From contig RKRS01000159.1 in the NCBI GenBank assembly GCA_007571275.1, forward strand, positions 1-12,129: DNA of 12,129 nt, given 5' to 3'. The notes beneath the pieces are model-generated. The model was not told the DNA's origin. It did no database searches and saw nothing but the letters and a program-made list of their open reading frames with translations. Origin of the DNA: Dehalococcoidia bacterium (lineage in GTDB: Bacteria > Chloroflexota > Dehalococcoidia > Bin125). Positions 1-6,208 of the stretch are shown one piece after another (the stretch's first letter is position 1; each line of letters starts with the position of its first letter). Made by a program: the position numbers and the translations under genes.

Positions 1-422
1 TTGATCAGCAACACGCCGCGAATCGTCTCAATCGAGGCGACATGCGTATCGCCGTGGACCACGACGTGCCGGGGACCGCCAAAGTAGTGGTCCATCATCG
101 ACTCGACCGTGCGGTAGGGAGGCCACTCGGGCAGGGCCATATCGTGTGTCAGGCCGAACTTGAAGCCTTCGAACTCCAGTGACCAGGCTTCGCGGAGACG
201 CGGATCTTCAGGCTGAACTGGCCGCCCGCCTGAACCGTCGTCTCCATTGCCGCGGGCGACATAGATCGGGGCGACCTGCTCGAGCTTGTCGATCAATGAG
301 ATGTCATGGATGTCGCCGCCATGCAGCAGGACATCGGCAGTGCTGATGCGCTCCCAGAGTTGGGGCCAGAGTTCCGTGCCGGCTTCGGGGACGTGGGTGT
401 CGGAGATCAGACCGATGCGCAT
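1..422 (-). CDS. YfcE/MJ0936-type metallophosphoesterase, N-terminal 140 residues (truncated by window edge)
   Basis: Reading leftward from the ATG at 422-420 there is an uninterrupted frame of 140 codons that runs off the left edge, so the C-terminus is missing. Calcineurin-like phosphoesterase motifs appear in order: SDTH at residues 7-10, GGDIHD at 35-40, GNGD at 58-61, TH at 92-93 and HGDTH at 123-127. These match the dinuclear metal ligands of the small YfcE/MJ0936 phosphodiesterases. The usual GHTH motif reads GDTH here, so the first histidine of that pair is Asp125. The family hydrolyses phosphodiester bonds in vitro, but cellular substrates are mostly unknown. It has no signal peptide and is probably cytosolic. 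A weak AAGG lies about 9 bases upstream of the start. It is divergent from the importer genes and probably unrelated in function. The family call is firm; the substrate is unknown. Confidence 0.85.
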   Translation of the reverse strand, partial: MRIGLISDTHVPEAGTELWPQLWERISTADVLLHGGDIHDISLIDKLEQVAPIYVARGNGDDGSGGRPVQPEDPRLREAWSLEFEGFKFGLTHDMALPEWPPYRTVESMMDHYFGGPRHVVVHGDTHVASIETIRGVLLI

Positions 423-502
423 GTTCAACAACCTTGCGTGAGTGGTTACGTGCTATCGATTAGATAATATTCACGCTAGTTGGGAGAATCGGGAGGCGGG
501 GA
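423..502. promoter_or_regulatory. divergent intergenic spacer with a shared AT-rich core
   Basis: This 80-base spacer separates the leftward phosphoesterase from the rightward binding-protein genes, so it must contain or adjoin both promoters. The only AT-rich patch is at 461-472. On the + strand it offers GATAAT (463-468), and on the - strand TATTAT (469-464); both resemble a -10 box. I found no good -35 box at the right spacing for either. GGGAGG at 491-496 sits 6 bases before the GTG at 503 and is a good ribosome binding site. The promoter assignment is inference. Confidence 0.3.
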
Positions 503-1552
503 GTGCTGACGCGAAGAGTCGAACGCCTCGCCAGTGAGGGTTGGCTGCGTTGGGCAGTGTTGGCCGGATTAATCGGGCTCGCAATGATCGGCGCATACGT
601 CTGTCGTGTGGACAGGGAAGTGTCGTTGCAGGCGGGCACGGGAGTGTTGCCGCCGACTGATATCCGAGTAGCGATGGTGACCCACGGCGGTATTGGCGAC
701 CCATTCTGGGACGAGGTAGCGGCCGGCGCCTTTACGGCCCAGCGAGAGTTTGGCATCGAGCTCTTTTACGACGGCGATGGAAACGTGAACGAGCAAGTGC
801 GGCTGGTCGACAATGCAGTGTCGCTGGGCTATGACGTGCTGATCGTATCGCTCGCCGACCCGGACGCGCTGGAGCAGTCGATTCGCTCGGCAGTGGCGGC
901 CGGACTCCTGGTGATGTCGATTAACTCGGGTGAGGAGCGGGGCCGCGAATTCGGCGCGGTCACCCACTTTGGCCAACCCGACGGCGTTGCCGGTCTGGGG
1001 GCCGGGGAGCGGATGGCCGCCGCCGGCGTCACCAAGCTGCTCTGCGTGATTCACGAGACGGGCAATGTGGGGTTGGAAGCGCGTTGCGCGAATGCGAAGT
1101 TGGCTATGGAGGCGACTGGTGGCTCGATGCAACCGTTATTCGTCACCGGCACGGCAGATCGGGTATCGACCACCGGTGAAATAGCGGCGGTGCTGCAAGC
1201 GGATCCCAGCATCGACGGCGTGCTGGCGCTGAATTCGAGTATCGCTGAGCTGGCCCTGGCAGCAATCGCCTCTTCGGGATCGCAGGCGCAAGTCGGGACA
1301 TTCGATGTCTCCCCCGCGATTCTGGAGAAGATCGAGAGCGGCGAGGTCCTGTTCGCTATTGATCAGCAGGCATACTTGCAGGGCTTCCTGCCGATCGCAT
1401 TCGCCTATTTCCAATCGCTGGAGCCGACTGAAGAAACAGAGGGGATTCTGGCGGGGATGGAGCGCTGGGCGGCGACAGGACGATTGGTGACGGGGCCGGG
1501 ATTCGTGGACCAGTCAAACGCGCGACGCTTCCCACAGTTGGGACAGGACTGA
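503..1552 (+). CDS. periplasmic-binding-protein-type sugar ABC transporter substrate-binding protein, membrane-anchored (paralogue 1)
   Basis: This 349-residue protein has the RbsB-like Peripla_BP_4 fold expected of CUT2 importers, which capture a sugar outside the membrane. An N-terminal hydrophobic segment at residues 15-33 (LRWAVLAGLIGLAMIGAYV) precedes the domain, which begins with the DIRVAMVTHG strand near residue 53. GDPFWDEV, YDVLIVSLADP and FAIDQQAYLQGFLP are recognisable family blocks, and the last is shared with the next gene. Cys34 follows the hydrophobic stretch, but the context AYVC lacks the small residue a lipobox needs just before Cys, so an uncleaved membrane anchor is likelier than a lipoprotein. 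The start is GTG at 503 with GGGAGG 6 bases upstream. The stop overlaps the next ATG by one base (TGATG), which indicates translational coupling. The ligand cannot be read from the sequence; ribose, fructose or inositol-like sugars are typical of the family. Confidence 0.85.
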   Translation: MLTRRVERLASEGWLRWAVLAGLIGLAMIGAYVCRVDREVSLQAGTGVLPPTDIRVAMVTHGGIGDPFWDEVAAGAFTAQREFGIELFYDGDGNVNEQVRLVDNAVSLGYDVLIVSLADPDALEQSIRSAVAAGLLVMSINSGEERGREFGAVTHFGQPDGVAGLGAGERMAAAGVTKLLCVIHETGNVGLEARCANAKLAMEATGGSMQPLFVTGTADRVSTTGEIAAVLQADPSIDGVLALNSSIAELALAAIASSGSQAQVGTFDVSPAILEKIESGEVLFAIDQQAYLQGFLPIAFAYFQSLEPTEETEGILAGMERWAATGRLVTGPGFVDQSNARRFPQLGQD

Positions 1553-2592
1553 TGAGCAGTCGCTCGAAGTCATCGAGCGTGTGGTTGGCCGCCATGCTGC
1601 TGGCCCTGGCCGGGTTCATCGTCGCCGGCTGCGGCGAAGCGGCGCGGGAGCGGTTGGGTCTGGGTCTGGCGTCGCCGGTATCGGTGGCGATGATCGTGCA
1701 CGGGGCAGAGGGCGATCCCTTCTGGGCGGATGTCCGTGCGGGCGCCGAGGACGCCGCCCAGGCCTTTGACGTGAATCTGTTCTGGCGTTCGACGCCTGAT
1801 GCGGCCGAGCGGGTTCGCTTGGTTGACGAAGCGGTCCAGCAGGGCTTTGATGTGTTGGTCGTGACCCTGTCCGACCCGGAAGCGATGTCGGAAGTGGTCA
1901 AGGATGCTGCGTTGCTCGGTCTCACGGTGTACGTGATTAACGTCGGAGCGGAACTCGTTGCGGAGGTGGACGCGGATTCGTATTTCGGCCAGGTAGAGAC
2001 GGTGGCTGGACTGGCAGTGGGCGACCGGCTGCTGGAGGCTGGCGCGACTCATCTGCTCTGCGTTCAGCATGAGGCGTTCAACATTGCTCTGGAGACCAGG
2101 TGTAACCGAGCGGGATCACGACTCGATCAACTGACGACGCTGAATGTTGCTCCCGACGGTCTCGTGGCAGTCCAGATTGAAGACGCGCTGACGACGGATG
2201 CGTCGATTGACGCCGTGCTGACGATGAGCACGTCGGTCATGTACGAAGCGTCGGTGGCGATCGACCGGGTGCGAGTGATCGATCCGAACAGAGGCGCATT
2301 GTTGCATGCCGTGTTTGAGTTGAACGAGCGGGTACTTGACGCGATCGAGGAGGGGCAGGTGGAATTTGCGGTTGATCAACAGCCGTACTTGCAGGGTTAC
2401 CTGCCAGTCGCATATTCGCGACTGGTGCAGTATTCCGAGCTCACGCAAGGGGACGAACTGGCCGATGCCCTGTTGCAGTGGATCGCAGGTCGAGGCGTGC
2501 TGTTGGGACCCGGTTTCGTTGATTCGCAGAACGTACAGCGCGTGCGTGACGCGATGGCGCGTTCTCGTAGTGGATCGGGCGTCAGCGAGTAG
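1552..2592 (+). CDS. sugar ABC transporter substrate-binding lipoprotein (paralogue 2)
   Basis: This 346-residue protein is a diverged paralogue of the preceding gene, colinear along nearly its whole length. Shared blocks include HG..GDPFW, the LLCV.HE segment followed by E.RC, and FAVDQQPYLQGYLP near the C-terminus. Its N-terminus is a textbook lipoprotein signal: basic start, hydrophobic run at residues 10-24, then the lipobox VAGC with Cys27 as the expected lipidated residue. It should therefore sit tethered on the outer face of the cytoplasmic membrane and feed the permease downstream. The ATG overlaps the previous stop by one base. The Shine-Dalgarno is weak (GGACAGGA, 1541-1548), so translation probably depends on coupling. 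Paralogue 1 has GTFDVSPAILEKI where this gene has HAVFELNERVLDAI, a difference that may alter ligand choice. The specific ligand is unknown. Confidence 0.87.
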   Translation: MSSRSKSSSVWLAAMLLALAGFIVAGCGEAARERLGLGLASPVSVAMIVHGAEGDPFWADVRAGAEDAAQAFDVNLFWRSTPDAAERVRLVDEAVQQGFDVLVVTLSDPEAMSEVVKDAALLGLTVYVINVGAELVAEVDADSYFGQVETVAGLAVGDRLLEAGATHLLCVQHEAFNIALETRCNRAGSRLDQLTTLNVAPDGLVAVQIEDALTTDASIDAVLTMSTSVMYEASVAIDRVRVIDPNRGALLHAVFELNERVLDAIEEGQVEFAVDQQPYLQGYLPVAYSRLVQYSELTQGDELADALLQWIAGRGVLLGPGFVDSQNVQRVRDAMARSRSGSGVSE

Positions 2593-2638
2593 TCAACGGG
2601 AGTAATCTGCCCGAAATCGGTAGGGGAGCAGAAAACCG

Positions 2639-3679
2639 GTGTCACTGCTGCAGATGCCCGCCTTCGGCAAGCAACGGCCCTGGGTGCGTACGACCGTATT
2701 GCGCCCGGAGCTGGGTTCGTTGGTCGCGGCAGCGCTATTGTTCATCTTCTTCAGCATCGCGAGCTCCGGGGCGATGGTTGAGATCCCAACCATCGCTCGC
2801 GTTCTCGATACCGCCTGGCCATACGGGATCATCGCTGTCGCGGTTGGCCTGTTGATGATTAGCGGTGAGTTTGACCTGTCGGCGGGCGTGATGGTGGGGA
2901 CGGCCGGGGCGCTGTTGGGAATCATGGCGACTGAGTGGGGAATGAACATCTGGCTCGCGCTGGTGTTGTCATTGGGCGTATGTCTGGGACTGGGGCTCTG
3001 GAACGGCGTCTTGGTGGTCTGGACCGGATTGCCGTCATTCGTCGTCACATTGGGGACCTTCTTCGGATTACGCGGGGCGAATGTGGCGTTGTCGAAGTAT
3101 TTCACCGGTGACGCGTTGATCGAGAACATTGACGAGGCGGCGGGCTATGACGCGCTACACGCCATCGTGGCCAGCGTCTTTGGCACGGCGCCGTCCGACT
3201 TTCGGGTGTCGCTGTTGTGGTGGGGCGCTTTCATATTGATCGCTACCTGGATCTTGTGGCGAACCAAGATCGGCAATTGGATATTCGCCACCGGCGGCGA
3301 CCGTGAGGCGGCGCGGGCGGTTGGCGTGCCGGTCAACGGGACGAAGATCGGTCTGTTCATGCTGACCGCTGGCGCGGCCTGGTTTGTCGGTGTCAGTAAC
3401 GCGGTGCGCTACACCTCAGTGCAGGCCGGGCAGGGCGTCGGCGCTGAGTTCTTCTACATCATTGCGGCGGTGGTCGGAGGCTGTCGGATGGCGGGCGGCT
3501 ATGGATCGGCCATCGGCCCCGCGATCGGCGCCTTGATCTGGGGTATCGCGTTCGTCGGAATCCCGCACGCGGGCTGGAACTCCGACTGGCGCTGGGCGTT
3601 CCTCGGCGTGTTGTTGTTGGTAGCGACGTTGATTAACCACATCGTGGGTGAACGGGTGCGGACATCGCGGTCGGGTTAG
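2639..3679 (+). CDS. CUT2-family sugar ABC transporter permease
   Basis: This 346-residue, strongly hydrophobic protein belongs to the BPD_transp_2 (RbsC/FrcC-like) permease family, which forms the membrane channel of ribose- and fructose-type importers, usually as a homodimer. Hydrophobic segments lie at roughly residues 21-40, 58-76, 80-96, 102-128, 130-150, 190-208, 236-252, 270-300 and 315-338. Recognisable blocks are GEFDLSAG (family GGIDLSVG), GLPSFVVTLGTFFGLRG, and the conserved GGDREAARAVGVPV loop, which contacts the ATPase in this family. The start is GTG at 2639 with GGGGAG at 2623-2628, 10 bases upstream. An ATG at 2654 is a possible alternative that would remove only five residues. 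It is the only permease in the cassette. The 46-base gap before it shows no terminator, so it is probably cotranscribed with the binding proteins. Confidence 0.92.
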   Translation: MSLLQMPAFGKQRPWVRTTVLRPELGSLVAAALLFIFFSIASSGAMVEIPTIARVLDTAWPYGIIAVAVGLLMISGEFDLSAGVMVGTAGALLGIMATEWGMNIWLALVLSLGVCLGLGLWNGVLVVWTGLPSFVVTLGTFFGLRGANVALSKYFTGDALIENIDEAAGYDALHAIVASVFGTAPSDFRVSLLWWGAFILIATWILWRTKIGNWIFATGGDREAARAVGVPVNGTKIGLFMLTAGAAWFVGVSNAVRYTSVQAGQGVGAEFFYIIAAVVGGCRMAGGYGSAIGPAIGALIWGIAFVGIPHAGWNSDWRWAFLGVLLLVATLINHIVGERVRTSRSG

Positions 3680-3710
3680 ACAGGTCGGTAAATCTGAGTT
3701 GGAGCAGGGC

Positions 3711-4547
3711 ATGACGACCAGACAACTGTCTGAACCGGGCAGTGACATGACGCCGGCGCTCGCCATCCAGGACGGTCCGCCGGTACTGGAGACGCGGGGT
3801 CTGGGGAAACAATTCAGGTCAGTCGACGCCCTGCAGGATGTGAATGTCTCACTGCGGGCGGGCGAGGTGACCTGCGTGGTCGGCGACAACGGCGCCGGCA
3901 AGTCCGTGTTTATCAAAATGCTGTGCGGCCTGATCCGTCCCAGCGCCGGCCAGATCCTGCTTGATGGGACCGCGACTGAGTTCACGTCGCCGCGCCAGGC
4001 CCGAGCGCAGGGTATTGTCGCGGTCTATCAGGATCTGGCGCTGGCTCCGTTGATGTCGTTGTGGCGTAACTTTTTCATGGGCGCCGAGCCGGTCAGGGGC
4101 TGGGGTATTTTTCAACGCTTCGACGTTCAGTACGCGAAGCAGGCCATGCAGTCGGAGCTGGAGAAACTGGGAGTCGATCTCGGCGATCCGGATCGGGCCG
4201 CGCACACCCTGTCAGGTGGCGAGCGCCAGGGTCTGGCCATTGCGCGGGCGCTCTATTATGGAGCGCGGGTGCTGATTCTCGATGAGCCGACGTCAGCGCT
4301 TGGCGTTCGACAGTCCGGCGCCGTGCTGCGTCTGATTCGACGGGTCGCCCAGCGTGGAACCGCGGTGGTTCTGGTCACGCCGAAGCCCCAGCACGCGTTT
4401 TGGGTCGGTGATCGCTTCCTCGTCTTCCAGCGTGGAAGGCTGATCGAAGATCGACGCAGCGAGACACTGACTCTGGAGAGCCTGTCATATCTGATGGCCG
4501 GTGGCGGCGAAGTGGATGAACTCGAGACTGTCATCGCGAATCTATAG
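3711..4547 (+). CDS. single-domain CUT2 (FrcA-like) sugar ABC transporter ATP-binding protein with altered H-loop
   Basis: This 278-residue protein has one nucleotide-binding domain, as in the short FrcA-type ATPases rather than the double-domain RbsA type. It powers the upstream permease. Visible motifs are Walker A GDNGAGKS (58-65), Q-loop VYQD with Gln107, signature LSGGERQ (167-173), Walker B VLILDE with catalytic Glu192, and the CUT2-typical ALGVRQSG. The H-loop region reads VTPKPQHAFWVGDRF, where FrcA-type proteins have a TH or SH pair followed by N..HA..VGDRF. This puts Pro224 at the usual switch-histidine position (see findings). The chosen start is ATG 3711, with GGAG at 3701-3704 six bases upstream. 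An in-frame GTG at 3648 would overlap the permease by 32 bases and adds residues unlike the family. ATG 3747 is less likely. The family call is firm. Confidence 0.92.
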   Translation: MTTRQLSEPGSDMTPALAIQDGPPVLETRGLGKQFRSVDALQDVNVSLRAGEVTCVVGDNGAGKSVFIKMLCGLIRPSAGQILLDGTATEFTSPRQARAQGIVAVYQDLALAPLMSLWRNFFMGAEPVRGWGIFQRFDVQYAKQAMQSELEKLGVDLGDPDRAAHTLSGGERQGLAIARALYYGARVLILDEPTSALGVRQSGAVLRLIRRVAQRGTAVVLVTPKPQHAFWVGDRFLVFQRGRLIEDRRSETLTLESLSYLMAGGGEVDELETVIANL

Positions 4548-4621
4548 AGTCGGTTGAGCGGAGAATACTGGCCGAACAATGCGCGATAGACTGATCTCGG
4601 CAGACCGAGAGAGGGGTTCAG
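4548..4621 (+). promoter_or_regulatory. pdxS leader with a small stem-loop before the ribosome binding site
   Basis: This 74-base gap separates the importer cassette from pdxS. A perfect 6-bp hairpin lies at 4595-4610 (TCTCGG, loop CAGA, CCGAGA), directly followed by and partly touching the pdxS ribosome binding site AGAGGGG (4610-4616), which is 5 bases from the ATG. A poor promoter candidate is TTGAGC (4554-4559) with AACAAT (4575-4580) at a 15-base spacing. There is no T-run after the hairpin, so it is not a standard terminator. pdxS may have its own promoter here or be read through from upstream; the sequence does not decide. Confidence 0.3.
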
Positions 4622-5509
4622 ATGGTCGTTGAGACAGCGACGCAGACGGTCAAGGCGGGCCTGGCGCAGATGCTGAAGGGCGGCGTGATCATGGACGTGG
4701 TCACGCCTGAGCACGCCAGGATCGCTGAGGAAGCCGGGGCCTGTTCGGTGATGGCGCTCGAGCGCGTGCCATCGGATATTCGCGCCACTGGCGGTGTGGC
4801 GAGGATGTCGGACCCTTCTCTGATTCGCGGGATCATCGACGCGGTCTCGATTCCGGTGATGGCCAAGGTGCGGATCGGTCATTTCGTCGAAGCCTCGATT
4901 CTGGAGGCGTTGGGCGTGGACTACATCGACGAGTCCGAAGTGCTGACGCCGGCCGATGAGTCGTTCCACATCAACAAGCACGAATTCGCCGTCCCGTTCG
5001 TCTGCGGCTGTCGCGATCTGGGCGAAGCATTGCGGCGGATCGCCGAAGGCGCGGCGATGATCCGAACCAAGGGCGAAGCGGGCACGGGGAACATCGTCGA
5101 GGCGGTTCGGCATATGCGGTCGGTGCAAGGTTCGATTCGCGCGCTGCAGAGCATGGGTGATGAAGAATTGGTGTCCTACGCGCGCGACATCGGAGCGCCG
5201 GTCGAGCTGGTGCGACAGACGCGAGAGATGGGCCGTCTGCCGGTCGTCAACTTTGCCGCCGGTGGCGTCGCCACTCCAGCTGACGCGGCGCTGATGATGC
5301 GGCTGGGCGCGGACGGCGTGTTTGTCGGCAGCGGCATCTTCAAGTCCGAGGAGCCGGCGCGAATGGCGAACGCGATTGTCCGCGCGGTGACGCACTATCA
5401 GGACGACGACGTGCTCGCCGAGGTCTCGACCAATCTGCCCAAGGCGATGCCTGGCATCGAGATCGCGGAGATTCCGGAACCCGAACTGCTGGCGAAACGT
5501 GGTTGGTAG
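4622..5509 (+). CDS. pdxS: pyridoxal 5'-phosphate synthase, lyase subunit PdxS
   Basis: PdxS condenses ribose 5-phosphate, glyceraldehyde 3-phosphate and ammonia into pyridoxal 5'-phosphate in the cytosol, in a complex with the glutaminase PdxT. At 295 residues it has normal family length. The (beta/alpha)8 barrel signatures are clear: GVIMDVV (21-27, with Asp25), ALERVPSDIR (45-54), VMAKVRIGH with the imine-forming Lys82, YIDESEVLTPAD (101-112), and MIRTKGEAGTG with the second catalytic Lys150. The C-terminal GADGVFVGSGIF is the phosphate-binding end of the barrel. The start is ATG 4622, with AGAGGGG 5 bases upstream. pdxT follows after 21 bases, the usual arrangement of the DXP-independent B6 pathway. 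All catalytic residues are present. Confidence 0.98.
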   Translation: MVVETATQTVKAGLAQMLKGGVIMDVVTPEHARIAEEAGACSVMALERVPSDIRATGGVARMSDPSLIRGIIDAVSIPVMAKVRIGHFVEASILEALGVDYIDESEVLTPADESFHINKHEFAVPFVCGCRDLGEALRRIAEGAAMIRTKGEAGTGNIVEAVRHMRSVQGSIRALQSMGDEELVSYARDIGAPVELVRQTREMGRLPVVNFAAGGVATPADAALMMRLGADGVFVGSGIFKSEEPARMANAIVRAVTHYQDDDVLAEVSTNLPKAMPGIEIAEIPEPELLAKRGW

Positions 5510-5530
5510 CCGCTCGGACATACCGACGAA

Positions 5531-6208
5531 ATGGGGTCGATGAGGAATTTGACTGCCGCAGGCGCTGATGCAGTCACTGTTGGCGTGTTAGCACTGCAGG
5601 GAGACTTCGCCGAGCACGCTGCGGCGCTACGACGAGTCGGCGCGCAGGCGCACGAGGTGCGTACGCTCGATCAGCTTGAGCAGGTCGACGGACTGATCAT
5701 TCCCGGCGGCGAGAGCACCACGATTGCCAGGTTGCTGCTTGCCTACGAGTTGCGTGCGCCGATCATCGCTCTGGGGCGGTCCGGCTTTCCGATCTGGGGA
5801 ACCTGCGCAGGAGCGATCCTCCTGGCGGAAGAAATCGTCACCTTGGACAGACCAGGCTTGCATCTGATCCCGATGGTGGTCGAACGAAACGCGTACGGGC
5901 GGCAGATTGATTCCTTCGAGGCGGAACTGGATCCTGGTCCGCTGGGCGGCAGACCGCTGCATGCGGTGTTTATTCGCGCGCCACGGATTCGCTCGGTCAG
6001 TAACGACGTTGAGGTGTTACTGAGGCTGGGGCCTGAGTATGACGATGAAGCCGTAGCGGTTCAGTACGGATCGTTGTTGGCGACAACGTTTCATCCTGAG
6101 CTGACGGAAGATGGTCGTCTGCATCGCCGATTCGTTGAGATGTGTGAGCAATACGGATCGCAGCGTGACGCCGGGCAGGTACCTGCCGCGGCAGGAGGCT
6201 CGGGCTGA
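5531..6208 (+). CDS. pdxT: pyridoxal 5'-phosphate synthase, glutaminase subunit PdxT
   Basis: PdxT hydrolyses glutamine and channels ammonia to PdxS. The class I amidotransferase triad is visible: Cys92 in WGTCAGA, His188 and Glu190 in FHPEL. Family signatures VGVLALQGDFAEH (17-29), PGGEST (58-63) and RNAYGRQIDSFE (119-130) are intact. At 225 residues it is longer than the usual 190 or so, because of about 14 extra residues before the VGVLALQG strand and a C-terminal tail of about 20 residues rich in Ala and Gly. ATG 5531 and ATG 5540 are both possible starts; neither has a good Shine-Dalgarno, so translation may be coupled to pdxS. The tail region of the gene carries the AGGAGG (6193-6198) that serves the next gene, and its stop overlaps the next ATG by one base. 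Confidence 0.97.
   Translation: MGSMRNLTAAGADAVTVGVLALQGDFAEHAAALRRVGAQAHEVRTLDQLEQVDGLIIPGGESTTIARLLLAYELRAPIIALGRSGFPIWGTCAGAILLAEEIVTLDRPGLHLIPMVVERNAYGRQIDSFEAELDPGPLGGRPLHAVFIRAPRIRSVSNDVEVLLRLGPEYDDEAVAVQYGSLLATTFHPELTEDGRLHRRFVEMCEQYGSQRDAGQVPAAAGGSG

Noticed and set aside
3648..3710. An upstream GTG start for the ABC ATPase
   Set aside because: It would overlap the permease end and add a Cys/Arg-rich extension unlike the family, whereas ATG 3711 has GGAG six bases upstream.
4256..5521. A 421-codon open frame on the - strand across the ATPase 3' end and pdxS
   Set aside because: It lies antisense to genes with clear catalytic motifs. Its translation is Arg/His-rich with no recognisable domain, typical of a GC-rich shadow frame.
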